Notes: generated by a model not told the origin, from the sequence alone. Numbered from the stretch's first letter, positions 18,660-27,793 are shown. The stretch is 64,000 nucleotides of DNA from Methylobacterium brachythecii (GCF_014196345.1 NZ_JACIDN010000008.1:186001-250000), one strand, 5' to 3'. Numbers and translations are program-made.

Positions 18660-19823
18660 TCAGGCGGCGAGCCGGTGCGGCGAGGGATCGGCGACGACGA
18701 CGCGGCCGCGACCGGCTCGTTTCGCGGCATAGAGCGCGGCGTCGGCCCGGCGCATCAGGTCGTCGAACGCGGTGGTCTCGCCGGGGCTCGTCGCGGCGAC
18801 GCCGACGCTCACCCCGATGCGCAGCCGCGGATAGGCGGCCACCGAGACCCCGGCCACGGCATGGCGGACCCGCTCGGCGATGCGCGCCGCCTCGCCGGCG
18901 CCGCAGCCTGACAGGGTACAGGCGAATTCCTCGCCGCCCAGGCGTCCGAGCACGGCGTCCGGCGGCAGCAGGGCCCCTGCCAGATGACTGAAGGCCACGA
19001 GCGCGCCGTCGCCGACGGCATGCCCGTAAGTGTCGTTGACCGCCTTGAAGTGATCGAGGTCGAACAGCAGCAGCGCGACGGGCTGGCCGCCTGCCAGCTG
19101 CCGCTGTGTCCGCCGGACGAAGGCGCGGCGGTTGGCGAGCCCGGTGAGCGAATCCGTTTCAGCGGCGAGCCGCTGCTGCAACTCGGCGCGCTCCTTGGTC
19201 ATCGCGATCAGGACGAAGGCGATCGCCACCGTGAAAAGAACGCCGGCGAAGCAGAGGATGGCGATCCAGGGCGATTCCGGGATGCGGGCCGCCGGCATCG
19301 ACGGCACGAATACCGCGAGCGGCACGCGGATCCAGTACAGGCCCGCATAGAGCGACATCAGGATGATGGCCGACCAGCGCGAGGCCAGGGGCTCGGGGCG
19401 CCCCCGCAGGATCTCTCGGGCGCACAACGCGCAGAACAGCCCCGCGATCGACGAAGCGAGCGCGATGCGCGCGGGCAGCGACGCGTAGAACTGAGGCACC
19501 AGGCAGGCGAGAAGCCAAAGCAGGCCGCCGGATACGGCGAGGCGGTAGGACGGCGCCCGGCCTTCGAACGCGCGCACGCCACTCCAGATCAGCCCGTAGG
19601 CCGCGAGCATCAGCGCGTTGGCGGCGCCGATGGAGAGGGGGTTCGGAATGGACCCGCGCAGGCACAACAGCGCAGAGGCGACCGCTCCGATGATGTGGGC
19701 GATCCCCCAGATCGCCAGCGGGCGCGACGTCCGGTCCTGACTCCAGGACAGCAGGAAGAGCACGCCGACCATGAAGGTGACGACGACCGTCATCAGGAAG
19801 AGGGTCGGCGTATCGAGGCGCAT
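18660..19823 (-). CDS. Membrane diguanylate cyclase (GGDEF)
   Basis: A 387-residue protein with about six N-terminal membrane segments (roughly residues 1-190), then a linker and a GGDEF domain. The active-site motif is GRLGGEEF, and upstream LTGLANRRAFVRR and LLFDLDHFKAVNDTYGH complete the GTP- and metal-binding regions, so it is probably active in making cyclic di-GMP. No RxxD inhibitory site is obvious just before the motif. Start at 19823 (MRLDTPTLFLMTV) places the first membrane helix at the N-terminus; a longer frame starts at 19889. Confidence 0.9.
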   Translation of the reverse strand: MRLDTPTLFLMTVVVTFMVGVLFLLSWSQDRTSRPLAIWGIAHIIGAVASALLCLRGSIPNPLSIGAANALMLAAYGLIWSGVRAFEGRAPSYRLAVSGGLLWLLACLVPQFYASLPARIALASSIAGLFCALCAREILRGRPEPLASRWSAIILMSLYAGLYWIRVPLAVFVPSMPAARIPESPWIAILCFAGVLFTVAIAFVLIAMTKERAELQQRLAAETDSLTGLANRRAFVRRTQRQLAGGQPVALLLFDLDHFKAVNDTYGHAVGDGALVAFSHLAGALLPPDAVLGRLGGEEFACTLSGCGAGEAARIAERVRHAVAGVSVAAYPRLRIGVSVGVAATSPGETTAFDDLMRRADAALYAAKRAGRGRVVVADPSPHRLAA

Positions 19824-20255
19824 CCGTCGCGGTCTATCCCTCGCCGCCGTCTCCCGGGGCGGCACGATGACGGGATTGTTGACCCGCAACCGCCAAAATT
19901 GCGTTTACGCAACGTGAGGTCTTCTCGCCGCACCCGTGCCCGTCGAAGCACGGCGACGAGGTTGCGCGACGATCGGCCCGAAGGAACGATTCCGGTGGTC
20001 GATGCGGCGCTACTGGGGAGGTGACGGCGATGCCGGGCTCCGCGCCCTTCGGCCAGGCTCATTGAAGAGCAGTCCGCGATCACGCGGGACTGCGTCTCGA
20101 CAGGTCGACGACGTCACGTTCGGCCAGACACGAGCCTCAAGTCACCCCATAATATCTGCAAGTCTGGCGCTTGCAGCAGACCAAGCCCTAACCCATGATT
20201 TCTCGTCAGCTTCCGTGAATATTGTGTGATTCGTCAGCACCACCGGGAGGCAAAG
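19824..20255. other. Intergenic region leading into a low-GC orphan gene
   Basis: About 430 bp without a supported gene. GC falls clearly towards 20120-20255 (long AT-rich tracts such as CATAATATCTGCAAG), matching the next gene and unlike the flanks. This suggests that the recently acquired segment begins inside the interval. I saw no repeat or tRNA marking its edge. Confidence 0.4.
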
Positions 20256-20678
20256 ATGGGGTATGTTACATTTTTCTCGGAAAAGGGAATACCTCACGCA
20301 GGCATCCTGATCGAATACAACAGTGGCTCGTCAGAATGGCTGGGATTTTTCCCCAACCCATACAAGGGCCGCAGTGGCGCTGTCATGCTGGACGATCGAG
20401 AAAGTGAAGTCGATTGGTATGTCAGATATCCCGGCGTAGATAATTTTATTTCCAAAGTGCGGAATTTCGTCGTCGCGGATTATTATTCGGAGATCTATCA
20501 AATGCTGACATCAGATTGCGTCACATTTGCCATGGATTTCGCCGAACAATTCGGGCTGGCCGTTCCGCCTCGACCTCATTTTTTCCCATCGACGTTGGTA
20601 TACGGCATATACAGAGACAACGGCCATATTGGTGAATACGGCCAAGCTCCCTTCCCATGGAAGGTCAAAAGAAAATGA
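20256..20678 (+). CDS. Low-GC orphan protein with possible NlpC/LRAT-like His-Cys pair
   Basis: A 140-residue soluble protein starting MGYVTFFSEKGIPHAGI; GTG/ATT-rich codons and long AT tracts set it apart from its neighbours, which suggests horizontal transfer. A His in GIPHAGILIEY early and a Cys in TSDCVTFAMDFAEQFG late are arranged as in permuted NlpC/P60 (LRAT or YiiX-like) hydrolases. GGAGGCAAAG lies just upstream of the ATG. No partner gene is adjacent. The hydrolase idea rests on two short motifs and is tentative. Confidence 0.6.
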   Translation: MGYVTFFSEKGIPHAGILIEYNSGSSEWLGFFPNPYKGRSGAVMLDDRESEVDWYVRYPGVDNFISKVRNFVVADYYSEIYQMLTSDCVTFAMDFAEQFGLAVPPRPHFFPSTLVYGIYRDNGHIGEYGQAPFPWKVKRK

Positions 20679-20846
20679 TGATTTAGCGGGACTTCACCGG
20701 GCCCTCGGAACCGAAGCCATGCATGGGCGAGGAGGCCGAACCTCGGAGACTGCCGTCCAAGCGCTCTCACACATCTGGACCGAGCGTCGGATTTCCAACA
20801 CGAGGCCGGTTTGTCTCGGGCCGCCGGCTCGGTCTATCTTGGCCGT

Positions 20847-21476
20847 ATGAGCCTGCTTCGCCATTCTCGCCGCGTGATCTGCTGGGCCGTCTGCGTCGTG
20901 GCCGGCAGTTGCGCAGCCTGGGCCAACCCTGCCGCTGCGCAAGGCTACTCGCCCTTCATCGGCTTCGGATCGCTGCCGGCTTTCGCCTGGCCGCAGCCGG
21001 CCACGGTCGACGACAGCCGCTGGGCCGGCTCCTATGCGGCCATGTCGGCGGGCTACCAGGTCTCCTCCTCGAAGCATTTCGGCAGCTATTCCGGCCCGAC
21101 GATCGGGTTCGAGGGCGGCCGGATGTGGCAGGAGGGCCGCTTCGTATACGGCATCGTCGGCGGCTTCGATTATCTCTCGGCGGTCGGCGGAAGCCTGAAC
21201 CCAGGCTTCGGGCGCCTCGCCTATTCGCGCGACTTCGCCGGCGCCCTTCAGGTCAAGGTCGGCGCGCTCGTGACGCCCGACGTGCTGGTCTACACCAAGG
21301 TGGGCGCCCTGGCCGTGCACGAGCAATGGCGCGTCGGAGCGACCTCGGTGTCGCAGCCCTTCTCGCGCGACGACATCGCGATCCGGCCGGATGCGCGTGT
21401 CGGCGTCGAATGGGCCGTCACCGATCGCCTCTCGCTAGCGGTCGAAGCCGGCGTGACCGGAAGCGGGATCCGCTGA
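20847..21476 (+). CDS. Outer-membrane beta-barrel protein (Omp25-like)
   Basis: A 209-residue exported protein with a Sec signal peptide (VICWAVCVVAGSCAAWANPAAAQG). The mature part has the WAGSYAAMSAGYQV opening and alternating aromatic strands, for example YGIVGGFDYLSA and LSLAVEAGVTGSGI, as in small eight-stranded barrels of the Omp25/opacity family common in alphaproteobacteria. Length is normal. It is convergent with the methyltransferase downstream, with only about ten bases between the stops. Confidence 0.8.
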   Translation: MSLLRHSRRVICWAVCVVAGSCAAWANPAAAQGYSPFIGFGSLPAFAWPQPATVDDSRWAGSYAAMSAGYQVSSSKHFGSYSGPTIGFEGGRMWQEGRFVYGIVGGFDYLSAVGGSLNPGFGRLAYSRDFAGALQVKVGALVTPDVLVYTKVGALAVHEQWRVGATSVSQPFSRDDIAIRPDARVGVEWAVTDRLSLAVEAGVTGSGIR

Positions 21477-21485
21477 GCGACCGGT

Positions 21486-22250
21486 CTAATCCGCTCGCCT
21501 GATCATGCAGTTGGCGACGGCGTAGGTCACGGTCGCACCCCGTGCATCGAAGGCGTGCAGCGCGCGTCTGAGCTGCCCCACGGAGCCGGTCGCCGCTTGG
21601 TCGGAGGGCGTGTGCGCCCCGATCGCCTTGAGCGCGCGCAAGAACGTGGCTGCGTCGGCATGGGACTCGCGTACATCCTCCAGCCCGATCTCGGTGCTGC
21701 AGCCCTCGAAGCGCATAACCCGGAGGGTCTCGATCGACGGATAGGCCGGCGTCGCCGAGATCCGTCCCACCGAGTCCTGCGCCGCGTCCCACTCGCGGAA
21801 CGTGCCGGCGGCGAGAGTGGTGACGGCGAGCAGGCCGCCGGGACGCAACAGGGCGGCGAGCTCGGCCAAAGCGCTCGGCAGATCCGCGAACCATTGCGCG
21901 GCGAGGCTCGACGCGATGAGGTCGAACCCGGCTGCCGCGGCGGGACGCTCGGCATCCATGACGGCGAAGTGGAGATCGGGAGCCTCCCCGATCCGCTTCC
22001 GGCACCGCGCGATCATCGCCGGGGCGATGTCGCTGGCGAGCATCGGCCCGACCGAGACTCGGCTCCGCAACGCCTGCGTCAGGAACCCGGTGCCGCAGCC
22101 GATCTCCAGGACACGCGGCGACGGCGCGAGCGGCTCGGCGGCAATCGCGGCTGCGAGACCTTCGGCCACCACCGCCTGGATGCGGGCAGCGCCGTCGTAC
22201 TCGTCCGCGCGATCGAAGGCCCGCGCGACAGCCTGTTTCCACGCGGTCAT
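21486..22250 (-). CDS. BioC-like SAM-dependent methyltransferase
   Basis: A 254-residue class I methyltransferase. Motif I is VLEIGCGTGFLTQAL; ASDIAPAMIARC and FDLIASSLAAQWFADL follow, the latter like the BioC family, which methylates malonyl-ACP for biotin synthesis. The C-terminal half resembles BioC in length and pattern. No other biotin gene is adjacent, so the assignment is by motif only and another small-acid methyltransferase is possible. A perfect inverted repeat lies 50 bp upstream. Confidence 0.75.
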   Translation of the reverse strand: MTAWKQAVARAFDRADEYDGAARIQAVVAEGLAAAIAAEPLAPSPRVLEIGCGTGFLTQALRSRVSVGPMLASDIAPAMIARCRKRIGEAPDLHFAVMDAERPAAAAGFDLIASSLAAQWFADLPSALAELAALLRPGGLLAVTTLAAGTFREWDAAQDSVGRISATPAYPSIETLRVMRFEGCSTEIGLEDVRESHADAATFLRALKAIGAHTPSDQAATGSVGQLRRALHAFDARGATVTYAVANCMIRRAD

Positions 22251-22299
22251 TCTTGTTCGAGATGCGATCGTCCAGCGGCTCGCGCCCGCCCTAACCTGC

Positions 22300-22350
22300 C
22301 GGGGTCACTCTCTCAAGCCGGCGCGATGCAGGCTTGAGAGAGTGACCCCG
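22300..22350. repeat. Perfect 20-bp inverted repeat with 11-nt loop
   Basis: The left arm 22300-22319 (CGGGGTCACTCTCTCAAGCC) pairs without mismatch with the right arm 22331-22350, and the loop is 22320-22330. It lies about 50 bp upstream of the methyltransferase start. No T-run follows on either strand, so a simple terminator is unlikely. It could be an operator, a transposable-element end or a mobile palindromic repeat. The 195 bp to its right (22351-22545) hold no gene that I can support. Confidence 0.75.
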
Positions 22351-22545
22351 AGGATCCATTCTGATCGGCAGTGCCGCTTCCGAGCCAATCTTGTCGTAGA
22401 CGCCTGATCGCGCGGTTCCCGAAAGCGGACGGACCTTCCGCCATCATTTCGGCGGTAGTGCGCGCAAACCGATCATCTGGAGTTGTCCGCTACGCTCACG
22501 AAAGCGGACACGCTTCAAAACGTCAAGGGAATGGTTCAGATCGCG

Positions 22546-22737
22546 CTAAGCGGCTCGCCGAAAGAGCCTTCCGCCACGGCGCGATACTCCGATTCCCCGA
22601 TGAGTGTCGCACTTTGGCCCGTGGCTGTGCCATCCTTGACGAGCGCTGGACTGCCAAGCTTGATGGCAACCATGAGCGGTTGCCGCATTGCTCCACGTTG
22701 CCGCGATCAGTCCAAGACACAGAAACACGAAGCGCAA
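22546..22737 (-). CDS. Possible small secreted His/Cys-rich protein, TTG start
   Basis: A 63-residue frame beginning at a TTG (22737) preceded by GGAG at seven bases. It reads MRFVFLCLGLIAATWSNA then ATAHGCHQAWQSSARQG, followed by GWHSHGPKCDTHRG. This is a good signal peptide with a mature region rich in His and Cys, resembling short YHYH-type exported proteins. It sits in a gene-poor interval. The evidence is the leader, the ribosome site and composition; a spurious frame cannot be excluded. Confidence 0.45.
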   Translation of the reverse strand: MRFVFLCLGLIAATWSNAATAHGCHQAWQSSARQGWHSHGPKCDTHRGIGVSRRGGRLFRRAA

Positions 22738-22835
22738 TGTTCGACTCCGGCGAAGCGTTGCAATGATGAGAGTTCGGATTTAGTTCGAGCGTATTCGGAA
22801 ATCGCAAGTCATCAAACTCGACGCTTTTAGATAAT

Positions 22836-24368
22836 CTAAGTTATGACGGGATACTTCCGATGAAACGTTGCAGACTCGTAGTCGTTGGCCATAGCTAAAA
22901 GATCAGATTCGCTCCAGAGCCGCCCGACGAATATGAGATTGAACGGCGATCCGGAGGCGTAGGCGCCTGCAGGCACTGTAACGCCCGGCAGGCCGGCAAT
23001 GTTGATTTCACAAACCGTCGTCTCGAGCACCGTTCCCGGTCCTTGTAGGGGCGGCAATTCGGCCCGCATCTGCGGGAAGACGAGAGCATCGAGCCGGTGA
23101 GCCGCCATGACCTCTTCGAACTTCGCGAGATAGGCCTCGCGAACGGCCAGGAATTCGGACAGGTCCGGCGGCGACGTCGGATCGGCCACGCAGGCCGCGA
23201 AAGGCCGGATATGCTTCATGAACGACAACACGCCGCTTGGGCCGAAGGCGTCCTCGCTCTTCGTCCGCTCCGCAAATTCCGCAAAGCTTTTGACGGTCGC
23301 GTCAGGCCCCATTCTTTCGAGATACTGGTGCGTATCGTAGAGGATCGACTCGAGCCCCCGGGCATCGAAATAGGCCAGTCCAGGCGTCGGTTCGGCAAGG
23401 TCGGCAAAGCCCGAGCCCGCGAAGGGATCTCCGACGAGCGTTGCCCGCCTCGACTCGAGCTCGCCCTGAGCGCGCTCGTAGAGCGCAGCCGCTTCGGCCG
23501 ACAGAGGCAGGTCGCGCCAGCCCGGACCGTAGAGACCAAGCCGCTTGCCTCTGAGCGCCGTCGTGCTCAGGGCTGCCGTGTAGCCTTTGCTTGGCAGCTT
23601 GCCGATGGCCGCAACCGTCTTTGGGTCTTCGGACCCGTAGCCAGCCAACGCGTCGAGAACCAGGGCCGCATCCCGAACGCAGCGCGCAATCGGACCCATG
23701 ACGTCGCGCGTGCTTCCGGCCAGCGGCATCACACCGGTATTTGGCACGAGACCGAAGGTTGGCTTCACGCCCACGAGACCTTGCGCGGAGGCGGGGTTCT
23801 GGATCGATCCGCCGGTTTCCTCGGCGAGCCCCAGGACAGCGTAGCTCGCCGCGACGGCCGAAGCCGTGCCCGCACTGCTGCCGCCCGGCATGCGATCGGG
23901 CACCACGACGTTCAGTGTCGGGCCCGCCCAGCTGTCATTCGCATGGCTTCCCGTGTGGCTCAGGATCGGAACGTTGGTCTTTCCGAGGATGACGCAACCG
24001 GCAGCTCGCATCCGGGCGACCACCGCGCAATCGGTTGTCGGGATGAGATCCGTGCCACCTGCCTTGGAGCTGAAAAAGTGCCAGCCGCCGGTGCTCGGCG
24101 CTCCGGCCATGTCCATCGTGTCCTTGATCACGATGGGCACGCCTGCGAGGGCTCCGAGCGTCTCGCCAGCTGCTCGGCGTTGATCGATCGCACGCGCGTC
24201 GTCGAGTGCATCCGGGTTCAGCGCGACGATCGCGTTGTAACGCCCATCGAGACGCGCGATGCGCTCGAGGCAGGCCGCTGCCATCGCCTCGGCGGTCACG
24301 CCGCGAGCGAACGCTCCCTGCACGTCCGCTACGGTCATTTCAGCCACGTCGACCGATTCCTGCGTCAT
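22836..24368 (-). CDS. Amidase-signature family hydrolase
   Basis: A 510-residue amidase-signature enzyme. The start at 24368 (MTQESVDVAEMTV) has GGGAG five bases upstream; the frame extends to 24662 but the extra residues are Ser/Pro-rich and unlikely to be coded. The catalytic Lys lies in VIKDTMD, the cis-Ser and nucleophile region in MPGGSSAGTASAVAAS and EETGGSIQNPASAQG, so the Ser-cisSer-Lys triad is intact. It releases ammonia from an unknown amide. It lies beside a porin and an amide/urea transporter, so small amides are a natural guess. No signal peptide. Confidence 0.88.
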   Translation of the reverse strand: MTQESVDVAEMTVADVQGAFARGVTAEAMAAACLERIARLDGRYNAIVALNPDALDDARAIDQRRAAGETLGALAGVPIVIKDTMDMAGAPSTGGWHFFSSKAGGTDLIPTTDCAVVARMRAAGCVILGKTNVPILSHTGSHANDSWAGPTLNVVVPDRMPGGSSAGTASAVAASYAVLGLAEETGGSIQNPASAQGLVGVKPTFGLVPNTGVMPLAGSTRDVMGPIARCVRDAALVLDALAGYGSEDPKTVAAIGKLPSKGYTAALSTTALRGKRLGLYGPGWRDLPLSAEAAALYERAQGELESRRATLVGDPFAGSGFADLAEPTPGLAYFDARGLESILYDTHQYLERMGPDATVKSFAEFAERTKSEDAFGPSGVLSFMKHIRPFAACVADPTSPPDLSEFLAVREAYLAKFEEVMAAHRLDALVFPQMRAELPPLQGPGTVLETTVCEINIAGLPGVTVPAGAYASGSPFNLIFVGRLWSESDLLAMANDYESATFHRKYPVIT

Positions 24369-24489
24369 GATCGCTCCCATCGGGATGACGGTGATGGAGA
24401 CGGCGTCGATCCGGTCCGCCGTCTCGATGCCGCGTGCTGGAGTGGGCCGCGCGACCTGCGCGGCCCGGCTCTTTGCCTTTGTGTCGTCC

Positions 24490-25953
24490 TCAGCCTGGTG
24501 CGAGGCCGAGGAGGGTTCCGATCGGGACGATGAGGGTGAAGCCGCCGTACCAGCCGTCCTTGGGGCGGCGCGCGGTATAGGGATCGAAGAAGCTGTTGCC
24601 GTTGACGAGGTACTGGACGGCCGGCTCGAGGGCGATGCCGCGGCCGAAGTCGAAGTGGGCATTGGCCTCGAAGATGAACTTGTCGCGAGAGAAGCCCCGG
24701 CCGGTGCCGCCTGCGGTGAGGTTGGCCTGGGACAGGAAGGTCGCGTAGTCGTCGGCGATCCGCTGGTAGTTCATCTTCAGGCCGTAGGTGTCGTTCGGCC
24801 GGCTCTGGTCGGGCGCCTGCAGCATGACGCCGAAGAACGAGTTGAACTGGATCGGGATCGTCGAGTCGAGAGCGCCGCCGGTCCCGGTATAGAGCACCAG
24901 CGCCGTGGGATGCGGGTTGAGCTCGAGGCCGCCATCGGCGCGCCAGACCGTCTGGCTGGCGGTGAGCACGATGCCCGAGGTGCCCTGCCTCTGCAGCACC
25001 GGGGCACCGGGGTTGAGGCCCTTGGCCGTGCCGAAGATCGTGCGGAAGTTATCGTCGTGATCGGCGGTGTTGTAGAAGCCGGTCAGCGAGATCCGGGTCG
25101 GATAGGCCTCCTGGGTGTAGTCGGTCTTGTAGCCGATCTCGGACATGACCAGCGCACCGGCGATCTGCTCGTAGCCCCAGTCATAGCCGGACAGGAAGTT
25201 GGTGCCCGGGTTCACGGTGAAGGCGCCGGCCTGGATGTAGGTGTTCTCCGAGAGCTTGTAGGAGACGTTGCCGCCCCAGACGCCGAACAGCGGCGAGGTG
25301 AATCCGGCATTGAAGTAGAACAGGTCCTGGAAGCAGGTATTGATCGAGTTGCAGTTCGGGAGCCCGTAATAGCGACCCGGATGGGTGCGGCCGAACTCGA
25401 CCACGAGGCGGTCGTCGAGCAGCTTCTGCTGGTAGGTCAGCAGCGACAGGCGGGTGTCGTTGGGGGTGAAGGGCGGCTGGTAGCCCATCGTGGTGTCGCC
25501 GATCGCGCCGGCGAGGTTGGTGTTGCGCACCAGGCCGAAGAAGGTCTCGGTGAAGTTGATCGAACCGCCCGCGATGCCGGCGAGCTTCTGCATGTCGGCG
25601 GTCATGCTCAGCACGAAATAGGCCGAGTTGGACTGGTTTCCGGTTCTCAGGCCGGCCGAGGGATTGGCCTGGTAGAAGTCGTACATGTTGACGTCGAAGG
25701 TGAAGCCGGCCGCGGCCATGCCGTTGGCCCAGTCGGCCAGAGGACCGACCCGGACCGGAGCCGCCGCCTTCTGAACCTTCGCCGGAGACGTCCGAGGCGC
25801 CGTCTGCCTGCTCGCTTTCTCAACAGCAGATGCCGTTTGGGCGTGGGCTCCCGGGGCCAACAGGCCCAAGGCGGCAGCGGCAACGAACCCAATCAGGCGC
25901 TTCCTTATCGGCGAGCGCGTTGAGCCGTGATCGATTTTTCGACAAATCTTCAT
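24490..25953 (-). CDS. OprB-like carbohydrate-selective porin
   Basis: A 487-residue outer-membrane protein with a signal peptide (IGFVAAAALGLLAPGAHAQ), a low-complexity linker, then a barrel. Typical OprB patterns include FTFDVNMYDFYQANPSAG, VVEFGRTHPGRYYGLP, FGVWGGNVSYKL and a C-terminal GWYGGFTLIVPIG strand. OprB proteins allow diffusion of small hydrophilic solutes. It precedes the amidase gene on the same strand with about 120 bp between them, and is divergent from the transporter operon, suggesting a role in amide or urea entry (inferred). Confidence 0.85.
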   Translation of the reverse strand: MKICRKIDHGSTRSPIRKRLIGFVAAAALGLLAPGAHAQTASAVEKASRQTAPRTSPAKVQKAAAPVRVGPLADWANGMAAAGFTFDVNMYDFYQANPSAGLRTGNQSNSAYFVLSMTADMQKLAGIAGGSINFTETFFGLVRNTNLAGAIGDTTMGYQPPFTPNDTRLSLLTYQQKLLDDRLVVEFGRTHPGRYYGLPNCNSINTCFQDLFYFNAGFTSPLFGVWGGNVSYKLSENTYIQAGAFTVNPGTNFLSGYDWGYEQIAGALVMSEIGYKTDYTQEAYPTRISLTGFYNTADHDDNFRTIFGTAKGLNPGAPVLQRQGTSGIVLTASQTVWRADGGLELNPHPTALVLYTGTGGALDSTIPIQFNSFFGVMLQAPDQSRPNDTYGLKMNYQRIADDYATFLSQANLTAGGTGRGFSRDKFIFEANAHFDFGRGIALEPAVQYLVNGNSFFDPYTARRPKDGWYGGFTLIVPIGTLLGLAPG

Positions 25954-26466
25954 TGTGCCAAACCCTCCAGAAGATCGACCAGACAGCCGTGATCATTGCC
26001 CGATGCTGCAGAGCGCAGCGCCGGATCGATCCGTCTCCCTTTTGGTCGTTTGGTGCTTCTCTGGATGGCTGCCCCGTCACGCCTGCTTTCGCGGTTTGCG
26101 CGAATTCAAGAATGAACACACATCCGAGTTTATTCCACCTGTGGCTGCACAGCCTAGGTACACATTGCATCAAGCAATGCGCTGATTGGCCAGCATGACT
26201 TCAAAGTTCGCACCGCAAGGTTTGAACGGTCAACTGCCTACTTCTGCGCGCGCTGTGGCAAAGCTCATCTCTTGCAAATATGCCACGCTATATTTGCAGG
26301 TGCCTGTTTTTCGCGCAGCGAAAGCATAGCGTTTCTCCAGGCTGCGCGTTGACGGGTTGCCCCCCTCATGTCAGCTTTTCTCATCAAGACAAAATAGTGC
26401 CGGAGACGCAACGCCTGTTGGCTCGCATTGCGCGGGCTGCTGCCGGCTGTCTTGCAGGAGACGAAG
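25954..26466. promoter_or_regulatory. Divergent control region between porin and urtA
   Basis: This 510-bp, relatively AT-rich region should hold the promoters of the leftward porin/amidase unit and the rightward transporter operon. It carries a CATTGC/GCAATG inverted repeat (26163-26179, 5-nt loop) and the longer TGCAAATAT dyad listed separately. No confident promoter elements were found; a sigma-54 match was tested and rejected for spacing. The urtA start is preceded by GGAGACGAAG. Confidence 0.5.
26273..26298. promoter_or_regulatory. Perfect 9-bp dyad upstream of urtA, candidate operator
   Basis: TGCAAATAT (26273-26281) and ATATTTGCA (26290-26298) are exact inverted copies around an 8-nt centre, about 170 bp upstream of urtA. 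The arms are AT-rich in a GC-rich genome, and the spacing fits a dimeric regulator bound to one face of the helix. The regulator is unknown. Confidence 0.4.
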
Positions 26467-27777
26467 ATGGACATCACGCGTCGTAGAATATTGAAAGGGT
26501 CGACGCTGGCTGCGGCAGCGGTCGCCGCCCCGCATCTGTGGCTTCCGACATCTCGCGAAGCCTGGGGTGCGACACTCAAGAAGGGCGAACCGATCAAGGT
26601 CGGCCTGCTGTTCTCTCTGACCGGTCAGCTCGCGGTGCCGGAGGAAGATTCGACCCTCGTGATGCAATACGCGATTGAGGAGATCAACAAGAACGGTGGC
26701 ATTGCCGGCCACGAGATCAAGCCGATCATCATCGACGCGAAATCAGACTTTAACGTCTACTCGGAGAAGGCGAAAGAGCTCATCCTGCGGGAGAAAGTGA
26801 TCGCGCTGTTCGGCTGCTACACCTCGGCCAGCCGCAAGGCGATCCTGCCGATCGTCATGCAGCAGAACAACCTGCTCTACTACCCGACCTGCTACGAGGG
26901 TGCCGAATGCACCCAGAACACGATCTGCACGGGTCCGCTGGCAAACCAGCATTCGAAGGACCTGATCCCGTTCATGGTCAAGAACTTCGGCAAGAAGTGC
27001 TTCTTCGTCGGCTCGAACTATGTCTGGCCGAAGGAGTCCAACAAGAACGCCAAGATCTGGCTTCAGAATGCCGGCGGCGAGCTGCTCGGCGAAGAGTACA
27101 TTCCCCTCGGCAGCTCCGAGTTCGGTCCCGTCCTGAACAAAATCCGCGACGCCAAGCCGAACTTCATCTTCTCGACCGTCGTCGGCGCCTCTGACATCGC
27201 ATTCCACAAGCAGTTCAAGCAGGAGGGTTTCAAGGTCGACTCGATGCCGATCGCCTCGCTCACCACCGGTGAGATCGAAACCAAGGCGATGGGGGCCGAT
27301 GTCGGCGCGGGTCACTTCCTCTCGGCGCCGTACTTCCAAACGCTCGAAAATCCGACGAACGTGAAGTTCGTCGAGAACTTCCTCAAGAGCAAATACGGGA
27401 AAAACGGCAGCACGCACTACAACATGGAAGAGACCTACCTCTCGGCCTACGTCTTCAAGTATGGCCTCGAGAAGGCTCTCAAGAAGACCGGCAACATCGA
27501 GGAGGTCACGTCTCGTATGATCCGCGACGTGAGCGGCGGTATCCGGGTCGAGGACGACATCTCGCCGGAAGGTCTGATCTGGATCGACGGTGACAACTTC
27601 AACACCTGGCTGAAGCCCAAGATCGGCCAGTGCCAGGCCGACGGCAGCTTCAAGACCGTCTACCAGGCTGCCGAGCACGTCGCCCCGGACCCGTATTCGA
27701 TCTACCCGAATTCCGGAAAGTGCACGGCCGACGGCCTCGTCGCCCCCGACGGCAAGGCACGCAAGAACGTCATCTGA
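26467..27777 (+). CDS. urtA: Periplasmic urea/short-chain-amide binding protein (UrtA/FmdD family)
   Basis: A 436-residue solute-binding protein starting with a Tat-type signal (ITRRRILKGSTLAAAAVAAP). The mature part has the branched-chain/amide binding fold with EPIKVGLLFSLTGQLAVPEE, PIIIDAKSDFNVYSEKA and a C-terminal SIYPNSGKC, and is closest in pattern to UrtA and the formamide-binding FmdD. It captures the substrate for the downstream permeases and ATPases. Whether it prefers urea or amides cannot be told from sequence; the adjacent DMF and urease genes fit either. A hairpin separates it from urtB. Confidence 0.85.
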   Translation: MDITRRRILKGSTLAAAAVAAPHLWLPTSREAWGATLKKGEPIKVGLLFSLTGQLAVPEEDSTLVMQYAIEEINKNGGIAGHEIKPIIIDAKSDFNVYSEKAKELILREKVIALFGCYTSASRKAILPIVMQQNNLLYYPTCYEGAECTQNTICTGPLANQHSKDLIPFMVKNFGKKCFFVGSNYVWPKESNKNAKIWLQNAGGELLGEEYIPLGSSEFGPVLNKIRDAKPNFIFSTVVGASDIAFHKQFKQEGFKVDSMPIASLTTGEIETKAMGADVGAGHFLSAPYFQTLENPTNVKFVENFLKSKYGKNGSTHYNMEETYLSAYVFKYGLEKALKKTGNIEEVTSRMIRDVSGGIRVEDDISPEGLIWIDGDNFNTWLKPKIGQCQADGSFKTVYQAAEHVAPDPYSIYPNSGKCTADGLVAPDGKARKNVI

Positions 27778-27793
27778 CCATCAAAAGCACAGC

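Noticed and set aside
24259..25923. A 554-residue + strand frame
   Set aside because: It is antisense to the amidase and the porin, and carries no recognisable domain.
26250..26300. Possible sigma-54 promoter (TGGCA ... TTGCA) upstream of urtA
   Set aside because: The distance between the GG and GC elements is 15 bases, not the required 10.
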